A stretch of DNA of 64,000 nucleotides from Dermanyssus gallinae (GCA_003439945.1 QVRM01002806.1:1704501-1768500), one strand, 5' to 3'. Positions 21,191-33,285 are shown, numbered from the stretch's first letter. Program-made: numbers and translations. Notes: generated by a model from the letters alone, not told the origin.

Positions 21191-23975
21191 GGCTGGTGGA
21201 GTGGAATTCAGAGGGAATTGAATCCACTTTACGGTTGCTGCCCCCAGCGAGCCTCGCCGGAATTGACGTTCTCATTCTTGTGGAGACATGGGCCACCGGC
21301 GATATTCACATACCAAATTTTTATATCAGCAGCTGCCCAGCCATGAGACTAAGTGACGTTGGCCGTCCGAGTGGAGGGGTCTCAATTTTATATAATGAAC
21401 GTGTCGGAAATATGACTTTACTCCTGGCAGCCGATAATTGCGTCGTGTTAAAGAGTGACATGATGAATATTATAGCGATGTATGTACGTCCACGCGTATC
21501 AGAGAACACCTCCGATTTGATAGAGAAGCTAACCCGTTGTCTGAATCTAGTCGACCTCGACAAACCCACTATCGTCGCCGGCGACTTCAACGCTCGACTG
21601 GATAGACCTAACGACGAAAGGACAGCGGCGCTGGTGGACTCGCTCAATGACTACGGGTTATGGATTGCAAATGAGTCGGGTCGAGCTACCTTTAGTGGAC
21701 CAATGGGATGCTCGACGATCGACGTCATCTCAACGAACCTCCCATCGACCCGGGTGCATTATTTGCACGATAGGCATCAGCTGAAAGAAGGAGGCGATGT
21801 TTCATGGCACGTCCCCATCGGTGTGGACATCTATCTCTCCGACGATATTGCAAAAGCCCCACGTCGCCGGTCATTGGGAAAGAAGATTGATCTCTACAAA
21901 CTCTGCAGGCAATTATCTACGGTAATGCCGTGCCCTGACCAACCCGACATCGACTGCTACAGTGAGCTCCTTACAGCTGTCGTAACGTCAAGCGTGATAC
22001 CTGTCATCAAGAAAAAGGGCAGAGACTGGTGGACAACCGATTGCACAACAGCCAAACGCGTTTTGTTGGATACCCATAGTGCCAACGCAGATTTGACAGA
22101 ACGTGTGCGGCTAAAAAGCGTGTATAGGCGAGTTTTGCGGAATGCAAAACATAACTTTGAAAAAAGAGCAGAAGAGGTGTTATTGCGACGCTCAGAGAGA
22201 GCACCCTACCTCTGACTCCGAGGAAACGCACCTCTCAGAAAGACTTGTACGATTGAACCGGATATTCTTATTAGGCATTTTAGCGAAATTCTTTGTGGCA
22301 GCGACTCTATTCCCCGAACGCTTCCAAGATACTTTGCAGCATGGTCAGAAGAGGACTCCCGGTGGCAGCAAGAACTGGAAAATGACGTATCTATTCGTGA
22401 AGTCGTAGAGCTTATTCATCGACTGCCGATGAACAAAGCGGCAGGCCCCGACGGTGTACGTAACGAACATCTCCAACAGTCAATGGTACTGGTGCCGTTC
22501 TGGACCGCTTTGTTCAACGCGTGCATCAGAGCGGGTCGGGTACCAGACGGGTGGCGCGATTGTTTGCTAGCTGTAATACCTAAAGGTAAAGGAAGTCCGC
22601 ATGACCCTTCGGCATGGAGAGGGATCGCAAAGAAAAGTTGTGTGTATAAGCTCTTTTCAAAACTGCTTTCTCAGCGGCTAACTACATACCTGGAGTACAA
22701 GGGAGCTATTCCCGAAGAGCAGCATGGGTTTCGCGCTTCTAAAAGTACCCTGACAGCCTGCAGTATTCTCCTTGAAGACATTGGAGAAGCACTAGCGCGG
22801 AAAAAGCAATTTCTCTACGCAGTATTTGTGGACTTCAAGGCTGCGTTCGACTCAGGTTCAAGATCACTAGTGTTGGAGAAGCTCGCCTCACTGGGGGTGC
22901 CCTGCAGGATACTCGGAGTTATAATGGACATCCTACAGAAAAACTCGATAACAATAGACGACGGAGTAGCAGAGCATCCAGGACTCGAGCAAACCACCGG
23001 TTTTGCTCAGGGAGATAACTTAAGCCCCTCCTGTTCTCAACTCTGATCAGCGACCTTCCAGCTAACATCAAGAATCGTCATCGAAACGTCAACCTACTTC
23101 TATACGCCGACGATCTTGTTTTATACAGTACCAGCCGATTCCACCTACAACAAGCGCTTGCATCACTGGTACAGTATGTCAGTACTGTGGGACTCCAGAT
23201 CAATACCTGCAAAACGCATGCTATGAAGTTTTGTAACGGGGGACGTCGTGCGGCGACTGACGAACTTCGTCTAGGTGCGCAGATCCTCACGTATGTTAAT
23301 CACTTTACGTACCTCGGGCTAACAATCTCCTCTACAGGCAGGTCGTATGCCAGGCATATCTCCGAACGCGTTAGGAAGGCTTTGATTGCCTGTTCCTTGA
23401 TCAAAAAACTACAAGTGATGTCCGTGCGCACCGCTATTGCGCTCTTTGACTTGAAGATCGCACCAATTGCTTCGTACGGCATAGAGGTCATCTGGACGAA
23501 GCTAACGCCGGCTAACCTGACTACCCTTAATGGAGTTAAGTCTGCGTTTCTGAAGCGAGTGCTTGGGGTGCACAGTTCAGCTCGAAATAGACTCGTGTAC
23601 TTGCTGGCAGATACCCCACTGTTCGTAGAGGACCTGAAGAGGCGACTAAATCTCCCTGCGACACCGGGATACGATCGTTTCATCAGTGAATACGAAGTTA
23701 AAATGGCAGAAATTGATCCAGAATTTTTCACAGTTGGGGCGATGACATCAGATTCATGGAAAGATGTAGGTAGGACTAACCGCCATATTGTTACGCGATT
23801 TGCAGTGCACGGGTATCACCACGTCGTGTGTCGCACAGTGGGATTCCATGAGCCGAATGAATCTTGTGTTTGTAAAAATTGTAGCAATCCATGTTCAAAG
23901 TATCACGCCACTCACTGTATATATTTCATCTCGTTATCACGATTGGCGAATGCTTCTGGTAACTTACCGCTGTAA
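20968..23975 (+). pseudogene. ORF2 polyprotein: APE endonuclease and reverse transcriptase (one stop, one frameshift)
   Basis: The frame is open from 20656. The ATG at 20968 is the last before the domains; re-initiation near the ORF1 stop at 21190 is another option. The APE endonuclease starts with VEWNSEGI (about 21200), then ILVETW, AGDFNAR (21577-21597), ATFSGPMGCSTIDVI and the late His in SWHVPI. TGA at 22213-22215 interrupts the linker. RT motifs follow: AAGPDGVRNEHL (22440), VIPKGKG, EEQHGFRASKST, FVDFKAAFDS (motif A), GFAQGDNLSP (motif B). A lost base in the C-run near 23027 shifts the frame; the next frame carries YADD at 23103-23114 (motif C, intact), a thumb region, RVLGVHSSARNRLVYL, and a final CVCKNC-CSKYHATHC zinc-like motif. 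All catalytic residues I can see are present. Confidence 0.92.
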
Positions 23976-24075
23976 ATATGTGTGTTACGGCTTATTTGTT
24001 GCCAACGTGTTTGTTTGTATGTAGGTATAGATTAGGTATTGTTTTACCCAACATGGTGTGGAAATAAATGAAACG

Positions 24076-24090
24076 AGATTCCTGCACATT
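24076..24090. repeat. Right target-site duplication of CR1-like element
   Basis: Exact copy of the 15 bases at 19471-19485. Confidence 0.9.
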
Positions 24091-26160
24091 ATGCTCCATA
24101 CTAGCAAGGAAGTCATGTTTTGTTTTTCTAAACCTAAACTAATATCTAACGTGCATAAAGACTCAATTAGCTTTGTTCTCCCACTTTATCTCACCATTGG
24201 CCTGGTTACCAGGGAAGATTCACATATCCTCCTAACAGGTTCCTATTCTGGCTGCCTGAACTTTTAGAGCACCCAGATCTTTGATTACCTTTGCTCTTGC
24301 TGAAAAAAATCTCCAACTAGTATACTTAAATTCTAAATTACCAAATCTACTAACAGGCCAACAAAATAAAGGGACGTGACTTCAACCATATAACAGGTAA
24401 AAGTTGATGCAAACATTGATTGAGGTTTGCAAAAGTTGATGATCGCCAGGCTTCTAGAGCGTTCTACATAAATTGACATCGTTAGCATAACATCGTCTAT
24501 ACAACGTATACATCAGTAGTACGGCATTTGTATTTTTTCATTTTCGGAACGCACACTGACATGTATCAACAGTCCCATTCTTAACCCTATTTTTCGTTCT
24601 ATTCACAGGTGTCTTATACTAAATATGTAACAAAGTAACTAATGGTATGTTTCTTGCTAGACATCCAGTTACATTGTAGTTACATTGTTCAGTACAAAAA
24701 CTAAATTGTAACAAAATTGTCTGAGAAATTGATACTACGCCAAAGAAAGCCGCTTAGATTTGTTGTCTTGCTTGTGCTCGGTCATACTCAAGGTTCCGTA
24801 GCTCGTCGGCGGAATATAAACTATCGGAGGGTTTTTTCTGGCAAAGTCGAGCTAATCTTTCATTTTTGTGAATATTTTGTCACTGTTGCTGACTTGCTGC
24901 TGCACATGTAAGCTAACATCTTTGTAGTGCCCTTTGAGTAGTTACTAGTAATGCGCACTGCTAAGTGAAAACTGCATAACATGAATGTTAAATTCCACAG
25001 GCCCGCTGTACGTCTGAAAGTGGTCACAGTTCAAGCATGATGTTAGTGGGCTGATTTGCGCGAGATCACGAGAGTTGGGCCGTTGACCATTATCAGGACA
25101 TTCTATTCGCGGATAAAACCAGGATGCTTTCCTGCGGTAACGTTAGACGGTAGAGCGTGTAACGGCAATGAGGAGAGCGGTCTGCACAACCTTGCACTGT
25201 GTATTATCTGGAACGGGGGCGGCTCGATTGTGATTTAGGATGCAAAATCGTTATGTATATGTATATAAGAACCAAACTTCTCGAGGTCCTTAGAGTACAT
25301 GGTTCTCATAAAAAAAGAGATTTACCTTTCCAACGGTACGTGCATCAGGTCCTGACAACTCACGTGGTGCCTTATGCAAGGGCTATTAGTGATGTTTTTA
25401 TTTTCAGGCACGATTACGTCAGGCTGCGCATCGATGTACTTGTTTGGAAATACCTCGCGGAAGTTGGAACTAGTTACTGAATGGGGTAGCCAGCATGTTC
25501 TTCCGACCTGAATACCATCGAATCTATGCGAGATGAGCTGAATCGACGAGTTAGAGTCAGAACTCCAACTCCAGCAACATTTCCGGAGCTCATAAATGTT
25601 CACGACAGTAGTGGAATATACCACAGCAATTCATTGATGAATCAATACAAGTCGCATGACGACCGTTATTAGGGCACGCGGAGGTGATACAAAATATACA
25701 TTAATTTCACAGTTAAAATAAACAATTTAACTATGCAGTATCTTAGAATGAAATTGTTCAACATATTTACCTAAATATTGAAATTAAGAAAAAAACGCAA
25801 ATTTAAATGCCACATTCACGTAGCGCCTTAAAGCTGATTTGGCTTTCAAATCATGTAGTCATTTTAGTATGGTGTAGTTCTATTGTGAGTAATAAGAGTA
25901 AGTAAGATTTCAAAAGTTATGCTGCAATCATAGATCCAAGAACGGTCGTCCCTCATCGCTCAACTTTGCCGCGGAATACACAAGGGCAGCTATGAATAGC
26001 ATATGAAGATATAAATAGGCTACACGATAGCTTACAGAAGGATGCAAACAAAATGTATCGCATGAACTAACTAACAAAAGCAAAGTAGCATATCTGAACG
26101 TTGGTTGGTTTTCACATCGCTCGTTTCATGCGGGCGTGTACGAAGGTTTGTTGCTGACTC
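24091..26160. other. Unrecognised AT-rich DNA
   Basis: About 2 kb without a recognised gene, repeat family or RNA. Confidence 0.5.
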
Positions 26161-26518
26161 ACGTCAAACAAGCATTCTAGGCAGAACACTGCGACATGGT
26201 GGTGCTTCTAGCTGCCAGCGCGACGGCTCTACTGTCACACACATTTTCCAGTAGCGGGAGTAGGAGACCCGCACCGGCCCTGGAGCGGCTTGTGCGCGAG
26301 CCGAATAGTAGAAATTCGAAAGTCTTGCGACGTTATGAAAGCGTGAGCAGCAGCTGTCTGGCGCTAGCGAAGACTGTGCTTGGGCGGGCGCTATCAAAAT
26401 CTCCCCCTCCTTTCTTGTCGTCTGAGCAAATGATACACAGGCGCCATTACACATAGGCACACATGCAAGCAGGCAGGCTGGGCAGAGGGCCTGCCTTTGC
26501 ATGCTGTTGTTTTATTTT
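26161..26518. promoter_or_regulatory. GC-richer block; possible promoter or exon
   Basis: 26190-26500 is distinctly GC- and CpG-richer than its surroundings and open in several frames (26196-26456 plus, 26164-26502 minus). No protein family was recognised. A promoter or first exon of a host gene is possible. Confidence 0.25.
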
Positions 26519-26800
26519 ACCGCTCTGACAACCACACTTTAGGCGCTCGTAATGGGCTCATAAGATGCTTGTGGCACGATAGCGTCTAATGGCACCCCCC
26601 ATCATCATCGCCGCGTCGTCGTTACTGGGTGTATGCGTATAGGCTTTCTGTGGCAGATATGGTATGTAGCGTGTGCGTGCAAGGCATAGACAACTACGTC
26701 CAACGAGAACAACCAGCAAGGTCGGGACTCGAACTTGCAATTGTCGGCATGTGAATCATGGTTTCCATGGCACCGTCCCGTCTTGAACGGTACGTTAACA
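26519..26800 (-). mobile_element. SINE A copy 2 (minus)
   Basis: Same family as 9419-9690: it starts on the plus strand with CGCTCTGACAACCACACTTT and shares TAGGCTTTCT, ACGTCCAAC, ACAACCAGCAAGG and CCATGGCACCGTCC. The head is replaced by an ACT run at 26800. Confidence 0.85.
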
Positions 26801-26854
26801 CTACTACTACTACACAGACCACAGCGCTTTTATAAGGCAGGTACAACGCGCTTG

Positions 26855-27044
26855 TCGAGCCCGGTGGCGTGGCGGATTAAGTTTGCGCCTCGCAACCGGA
26901 GGAGACACATAGGTGCGCGGGTTCGAGCCCCACCGTTGCACCGATTTGTATTTATGGGGGTCCGTCTATGAAGCAATGTAAAAAACAGTTCCGTGGACGT
27001 TAAATTTTGACTGAAGGTCAGCCCGAAAACTTTACTTTACTAGA
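26855..27044 (+). mobile_element. SINE B copy 2 with target duplication
   Basis: The head CCCGGTGGCGTGGCGGATTA, B box GGGTTCGAGCCCC and body match SINE B, with tail CAGCCCGAAAACTTTACTTTA. Flanking repeats TACAACGCGCTTG (26842-26854) and TACAATGCGCTTG (27045-27057) differ at one base, consistent with a slightly old insertion. Confidence 0.9.
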
Positions 27045-27057
27045 TACAATGCGCTTG

Positions 27058-27393
27058 ATGCGGTTCGCCTGCGGCACGAGAAAACGTTACTTCGACCGAT
27101 AAGCTGGATTTACCAACTAATCGGTGGTCGAATTTTATGCCGTAACGTGTTGGATCGAGGCCAACTTGTATTCAATCGTAATGACAAAAATTGATTTAAA
27201 CAAAAATGTAACACTTAAGTATTACATATGTTAGATTAAAATTTTGGGGTTTTCTCACATGAATGTAAGTAACGTGGTTTCCGTCGCAATGTTTGATTCA
27301 GACCGCAGGCAGTTTACAGACAAAAACCGATCGCAAAACATTGATTTGAAAGTAGCTATGCGTTGTGGTTGATGTTGTTGCTAGGACATCATA
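27058..27393. other. Unrecognised DNA
   Basis: Nothing recognised. Confidence 0.5.
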
Positions 27394-27530
27394 GGCATCA
27401 TTCACTTTAAACTTGCTTTACAAATTGACAACCATAAAAATTAGTTTTAGAACGGCCAATCCAGGATTTAAACTCACGAGCTTGCGAATGCAGGGCAATG
27501 GCTTTTTCACTAACGCCACCTTGCTCGGTA
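27394..27530 (-). mobile_element. SINE D copy 3 (minus, diverged)
   Basis: On the minus strand: GGTGGCGTTAGTGAAAAAGC (A-box-like), GCATTCGCAAG, a degenerate B box GAGTTTAAATCCTGG, GGCC, TTTTTATGGTTGTC, and GTGAATGATGCC. This is the same order as in the copies at 35671-35805 and 6792-6910. Confidence 0.7.
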
Positions 27531-28737
27531 TATGCACAAATATGATAATTATTAGTGTGATAGAAACGCAGATTGACGTTCGCACCCGCGAGCTTTCCCA
27601 GCCCATTATTAAAATATTACCCAATTTATCGGGCCCGGTAAGCGCAGCGAACAATTCGGCTTTTACTCTCCAGGTCACAAAAACTCCCTTTCTCCGAAAT
27701 CACGGCGTGATAAATTGGCAGCCGCCGTAAAGCTTACCTTCTGCTTACATTTCTAGAATTCTTAGAGTTTATTATATGTCTCAAGGCTTTTCCGTTAGTA
27801 AGGTTGCTGTTATCCTGGTTGTTTTAGTCACTACACCTATGATTTCTGTGGTCTCTTAATTATCGTTGTTAATAATGGTGTAGTTGTTTTTAATAGTGAT
27901 GCGATTGTTGTTATTGTTGTTCCGATAGCGTCGTGCTATCGCCCGCCGCTATTGTTGCTGTTAATGCGTTTTCGGATGCCGTTATCTTTAACGTGACTGC
28001 AGGTTCTACTCTCGGCTCTACTAACACGAGTACAACGAAGTGTGCATGATAGTACATATTGTTATCTTTGTCATTATAGACGCCATAGCAGCCCGATGAC
28101 TGCCTTAGTCGCTATCGCCGCATCTAAGTGAGATAGAGCATATTCCGCCAAGCTACCAGACTTTCAAATCCGTGGACAAAGGGCGGTCTGGTAGCACCTC
28201 GCCCGCAGGTTCGAAAGTATCTCAATCTATATGCCATAGAATGGCCGCTTCAATTTGGCTTGAAAACCGCATTGTCGGTTGTGGCTACTGGAGATAGTAA
28301 GTAATACGAAGCACAAGTAACTAGCGTAGGCTGTCAGGCACATTCTATATTTGTATAAATGTATATGAGCTTCACTATTCTGCTTGTCACTAATTGCCTA
28401 ATAGTAATTAGGTCAGATGGAAGCTGCTCTTAACATTTATTTTTTCAACCGGCAATCTCACGTTGTGACACGGACAAAGGTGTTCTGAGCAGCAACTGTC
28501 TAGTCAGCTCCTGACAAAAAGTGAACGGATACAACACAATTTGTGCACTCTCGAGCGAAAGACTACTCCGGACATCGTAGACCATTGTGTTTTAACTGTA
28601 TTTAATACACAACGTCATTATTTGCAATATCTACAGAATTGCTCAAGGAGAATACATCTTGGCAGCTTTTCTACCTAGAGGTAACTCAATCACGCAGCAG
28701 ATAACTTCATGATGCAATTAGATCACGCCTTCGGTAG
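27531..28737. other. Unrecognised DNA
   Basis: No feature recognised. A run rich in TTGTTATTGTTGTT lies near 27900-27925. Confidence 0.5.
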
Positions 28738-29030
28738 ATTCGGAGACGTCTAGTCTGTGTCGGATAGAAAACCGGTGTAAAATGACTAATGTGGATAGCT
28801 CGTCCGATGACCACTTGTATGTAGATTGTGCATGCTACACAAATAACATATAAATCCGGTACACTAAAGATATCAGCCAAGCAGTTGAGGCCGAGCCGGT
28901 CTACTTGAGGGCCGCTTCGGGGACGTCTGGCCTCTAAAATTCCTTATGTTGGTAGCTTACCAGATGACCAAACGCACACTTTGCATGCTACGCAAAAGTC
29001 ATATAAATCCTATACATAAAGATGTTTTGT
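28738..29030 (+). repeat. Diverged direct duplication (two units)
   Basis: Units at about 28738-28872 and 28914-29030 share, in order, TTCGG-GACGTCT, a GATGACCA word, TGCATGCTAC-CAAA, CATATAAATCC and ATA/CTAAAGAT. The copies differ by substitutions and indels. Nature unknown. Confidence 0.7.
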
Positions 29031-29106
29031 ATTGACTTGTATCTTGTGAATAGCATTTCTATATGTACCGCTCCGGAGTGCTATAAAATAGACCAGGACT
29101 AGTGTC

Positions 29107-29370
29107 ATGGACGCATGCTACGTTTTCAGCATAACAGACTTTTTGACGCTAGACTTCCGCAGTCGAGAAAGACATTTGAGGGCGAACTTCGACCTCAATG
29201 TTGTTTGCGTTGCGAGTTTATTTTGTGCCCCTCGAAGTGGGGCTCTTAACACCATTGAAAAACTCGTTATTGGCTCTCAGATTTGCTTTGCGAGGTTATT
29301 TCATGCTTCTCGAAGTGGGGCTCCTAACACCGTTGAAAAACTCGTTGTTGACTCTCAGATAAAAAACTAA
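29107..29370 (+). repeat. 78-bp in-frame tandem repeat within a short open frame
   Basis: Two 78-bp units (29208-29285, 29286-29363) encode near-identical 26-residue blocks with the core SRSGAPNTVEKLVVDSQ. The ATG-initiated frame is 87 codons. Unit length is a multiple of three and most differences are mild, which hints at coding origin, but no family is recognised and the sample is tiny. Confidence 0.45.
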
Positions 29371-29519
29371 AACGTGGGATATGATACATTCTGTCTCCAG
29401 TGGTGTGAGGCTCGACACCATGGTTGGATGTTAGTTCACTGAGACCCATACCCACAAAACGCACCACTCACCTTAAGCTTCAACTTCTGTAAGATGCTTG
29501 AAAAGGCTCTGTAGAAAAT

Positions 29520-29661
29520 GTGATATCGCACTATTGCACGTTGTAAGAGCCGATTTTATTGACGACGTGTTTGATGTTACAATAAACAAGCGTAGAAGCC
29601 CAATAATGTCTTGCCAAAGTGCATTGGAAGACTTGAAAATAGTTCTAACAGTTGCGTGCAT
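29520..29661 (+). pseudogene. FAWR-motif coding repeat, copy 2 (lacks FAWR end)
   Basis: The reading RADFIDDVFDVTINKRR, then IMSCQSALEDLKIVL, parallels copy 1 (ADLINRFFDVTMNNRR; KCIARLETIN). It ends at a stop where the others read MFAWR. An open frame extends upstream with CLKRLCRKC, a Cys-rich stretch. Function unknown. Confidence 0.45.
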
Positions 29662-30518
29662 GTAGAACGTTGAGGCACAAATCCGTGTTGGAATGTGTCA
29701 AAAATATTATGATTAATCGTTAAACATTTTATAATTTACACATTCACACAGCTTTAAAGTTTTCTTTACAAGCATTGCTAGTCCTTAAAAAATTGGGATG
29801 GATGCATTTGATTTTAGGTACAAAAGTTGCCTGTAAAAACCACATTAATTAAACTTAGTAGGCGCGACGCTGCAGATCACAAGACGTCGCCGTAGAGTGT
29901 GAGGCAAAGGATACTGTAAAAAGGATTGAACAATTAGGAGAAATAAGATGCAAGTTGTTCAATTGCTCTTTTGTCGATGCCGGGTGCAAAGCTGAATCTA
30001 GAATTGGCAGGGCTTCATTGCTAATGAGGCCCGAGTTAGCGTAGTGTAATTCCATGTCTATAAACGCCCTTTAACTGCGCCTCGAGTGCCAGTAAATCTG
30101 AAGCTGCTCGACGACTACTCAACCAACTCCTTAGCTGCAGGGTTTGACGCCGTGACGGCCCTACGTGTAAAGCACCCTTTAACTTGCCTGCACTTGTGAT
30201 GCACTGATGAAGCTTGATTGATTGATAAAGCTTGCTTTGCACAAGACTTTGTATTTACCAGACACACACCCCTTGTTGGGCAAGCGAAAACCCGCATATG
30301 ACCCGCCAGCGTGAACGCCAAAGGCGTTTCTCTGTGAGTGTGTGGGCTGGCATGGTGAACAACTACATTGTCGGTCTACACATACTTCCTTACAGGTTGG
30401 ATAACTAAGCATACTATACATTTATGTGTAAAATATTACCGGGACAGTTAGATGGCGTTCCAGAAGGTGTTCGCGATGTTCCAGTATGACGGACACCGCG
30501 CTTCACCGCTGAGGTGCC
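29662..30518. other. Unrecognised DNA
   Basis: No feature recognised. Minus-strand open frames between 29855 and 30421 overlap one another and match nothing known. Confidence 0.45.
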
Positions 30519-30533
30519 ACATAGTGATTTTCG

Positions 30534-30710
30534 TAGAGCCCGGCGGCGTGGTGGCTTAAGTCTGCGCCTCGCAACCGGAGGAGACACATAGGTGCGCGGG
30601 TTCGAGCCCCACCGTTGCACATTTGTATTTATGGGGGTCCATCCATGAAGCAATGTGAATAACAGTTCCGTGGACGTTAAATCTTGGCTGGGGGTCAGCC
30701 CGAAAACTTT
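30534..30710 (+). mobile_element. SINE B copy 3 with target duplication
   Basis: Head GCCCGGCGGCGTGGTGGCTT, B box GGGTTCGAGCCCC, body as in the other copies, 3' end CAGCCCGAAAACTTT. Flanks ACATAGTGATTTTCG (30519-30533) and ACATAGTGATCTTCG (30711-30725) differ at one base. The minus frame 30414-30830 is an artefact of this SINE. Confidence 0.9.
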
Positions 30711-30725
30711 ACATAGTGATCTTCG

Positions 30726-32062
30726 AATATCGGTGGATTGACCGACACGGGCCAATTGCTTGGCTACCGTGACATCAAGTATTGATTCTTTCTTTGGTAT
30801 ATTTAAAGACGTGCAACGAAATCTCTGCAAGCGCTACCGATTCTGCAGATTAGTTCCCAGACGCATCTTTGAGCAATTAGTGTGAGATACTAAATCGCTA
30901 CGTGTGCTTATAAAGCTACGAGGAATGATCTACCTGTTGAAGTAGGTCGTTTATGCGTGCACTCAACCTCGACAGGCCAGCCGGAAAACCTCAATTTCTC
31001 CGCAACCACAAGGCAAGGATTGCTTTATATTTGGTACTAATTGTCAGAAATTGAACTTGTTAGTTAATTTGTTTTGAGCGCTTTGGATAGTCGTATGGTT
31101 AATGTATTGGATGTGAATGCGCATAATCATAAAATAAAAAACTTCTTTATTTCTACAAACTCTCGTCCAAATTACCGCGTCGCATCTTCCAGCCGGCGTC
31201 GTATACTTTTCAGAGGAAGCGGAGGTTTCTTACGAACACAACGGTGTGCTTAGGTTCTCTAGAGAAAATGGTTTTGCATCATACATTTGCATCAAGCTTC
31301 TATGTAAAGATCTGCACCGCGGTTTCTGCATGGGGTTCAGACTGACAGCATTTTTTTAACCTAATTTATTTTTGAGAAACGCTGAAATAAACGATCAAAA
31401 ATTGCTTTTGCAATATATGGTGCAGGTTTAGTCCAAATATACATCACGGTTAGGTACTCCAATATAGGTCAGGATAGAAGGCTAAGGAAAAATCATTGCG
31501 AAACAGTGGACAACAATTTGGCTGCGATTCGCTCAAACAAATCAATCAATAAGTACACAATTTGTTTGGGTATGCTATTGTCATCTTTTCGCATTGAGAA
31601 CATTATTAAAACCAATGCCAGTAATTACCGTGAGATGCCTATCTAGCCTGTCGTACCACACTTGAAGATGTACCTAACCATTGAACAATTTCTCCAACAT
31701 CTACAATAACGCGTGATCCCGGAGACAACATTACTCCAATTCTGAATTTAAGTTACCATTTTACAAACTTAGTTTACGTATTTACTCAGACTCATAGATA
31801 GCTTTTAGCGGTTAGAGACTTTTGATTGATGAATTCAACAAAATGGTCTCCGTTTTTCATCAGATTCCCTAACTAGTTGCACTGAAAACGTTATCTCGAC
31901 ACCACTGCAAATGTTCTTTCGACCCTTCGCCCCAATTTTGAACAATGCTACTTGAACGCCCTACGCCAGCTTAGGCAAGCGGACTCATTAGAGCATCTCT
32001 TTGTTGGGCACACACACACACTTTATTCACCGCCGCTTATTTCGTTCCTGAGTGCGGGCTCT
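30726..32062. other. Unrecognised AT-rich DNA
   Basis: No feature recognised. Confidence 0.5.
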
Positions 32063-32192
32063 TCTCAAATAATTATGATACATGTTTGCATACACTTAAC
32101 GTTAATTGTGCTATTAACACAACGATGCACATACTTGTGTTAAGTGCACAATTAACATAAAGCGTTTGCATACATGTATCATTATTATGAGA
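32063..32192. repeat. Imperfect inverted repeat, ~58-bp arms
   Basis: The left arm 32063-32122 and right arm 32135-32192 share TCTCA-ATAATTATGATACAT, GTTTGCATAC, a TTAATTGTGC word and TTAACACAA as reverse complements with several mismatches, around a 12-base loop. It could be a small hairpin-type MITE or a template-switch product. Confidence 0.85.
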
Positions 32193-32987
32193 ACCTGAGC
32201 TTGAAAACATAGTATGCTACGGTATGTAACGCACAATATATATATATATATATGCTTTTATATTTCAAACGTGGTTTAGTCACTGTAACTGCATTTTACA
32301 ACACTCAAGTTCTTGGAAAATATAAATTGTTGAAAAATGTGAATCAAAAGGCAGAAAATCACCCTTGACAAAATTCAAGAAATATGCTTTGCACAAACAG
32401 CCTTTACAAAAAATAATGACAACAGAAATTTTGTTCAAGGACTTCCATAAAGCATTTGAGAATAAAAGCCGTTATTTCACTTTGCGAGCAAAATAATGTT
32501 TCGTAGTCTAACGTTTATGTTTAACGTACAAATCCAAGTTTCAGGAAGGGGCTTGCAAGTGTGTGTTGACTAAACTTCAAGAATACTGAGGGCACAGCGA
32601 AGGTTGTTGCACTTAGTTGATGTTGGACTGGCGGGTGGAAACGCGATCTCCGTAAGTACAGTACTTCGCGAAATTTGATATCCTAATATATTAAGCCACA
32701 GGGCATATATTTTTTTCCGGGAATAGGCTTAATCGACTGAACAATTCACGGACCGAATTGAGTTACACGTTATCAGGTAAGGTCAGTAACCTCGGCAATA
32801 AACGAAAAACTGTACCGATCATTCACTCCGAATAGTAGCGTCGTATCATTTACGAAACTATAGCAGTGCCAATGTTTAGCACCTAGACTCTTAATAGAAT
32901 AAACTTTACTGATTGTTGGAAGCAAGCTGCTGCCACGAAGAATGCAACCCACCGACTCGTACCACCCGTCTCTGTCCTGGAAGATTG
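32193..32987. other. Unrecognised AT-rich DNA
   Basis: A short TA run lies at 32237-32252. Nothing else recognised. Confidence 0.5.
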
Positions 32988-33262
32988 TAGCGGCGGTGGC
33001 TTAGGCGGCTAACGCACCGTTCGAAACGGGCCGTTACCATGGCAACCACGGTCAGCAAAAACATCGCTAGTTCGAGCCCTGGCCCTGCTGGTTGAATTTG
33101 TTGGACGTGGTTGTCATTGCCTTGCTGCTACATACCTCTGCTGGAGAAAGCCTATATAATTCCAGTACGAGAACGCGATGACGATAGATGCATTTAGACG
33201 ATATCGTGCCACAGGCAACTTAGTCCATTACGAGCGTCTAAATTGTGTTGGTCAGAGCGTAA
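32988..33262 (+). mobile_element. SINE A copy 3 (plus)
   Basis: A complete-looking copy: A-box-like GGTGGCTTAGGCGGCTAACG, B box TAGTTCGAGCCCTGG, TTGGACGTGGTTGTCATTGC, GGAGAAAGCCTATATAATTC, and the 3' end TTACGAGCGTCTAAATTGTG then GTCAGAGCGTAAG, followed by an A-run and TA tract. Related to 9419-9690 and 26519-26800. Confidence 0.88.
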
Positions 33263-33269
33263 GAAAAAA

Positions 33270-33285
33270 AATATATATATATATA
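33270..33285. repeat. Short (TA)n tract at SINE A 3' end
   Basis: TA run immediately after the A-run of the SINE tail. Confidence 0.9.

Larger units (their letters stand above)
19486..24075 (+). mobile_element. Full-length CR1-like non-LTR retrotransposon (PHD + esterase ORF1; APE + RT ORF2)
   Basis: The 4.59-kb element is bracketed by a perfect 15-bp direct repeat, so both true ends are visible. Order: a 5' leader with Inr/DPE-like promoter, ORF1 (PHD zinc finger, coiled region, SGNH esterase), ORF2 (APE-type endonuclease, reverse transcriptase, C-terminal Cys-rich motif), and a short 3' end with AATAAA near 24062. PHD and esterase domains in ORF1 are known from CR1-like elements, and the domain order fits that group. 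Three lesions are seen: a frameshift in ORF1 near 20680, TGA at 22213-22215, and a one-base deletion near 23027. The low lesion count suggests recent insertion. Related fragments lie at 17281-17430 and 58175-58808. Confidence 0.93.

Noticed and set aside
30414..30830. 138-codon minus-strand frame
   Set aside because: It runs through SINE B; the same reading appears in other SINE B copies (for example 6118-6363).
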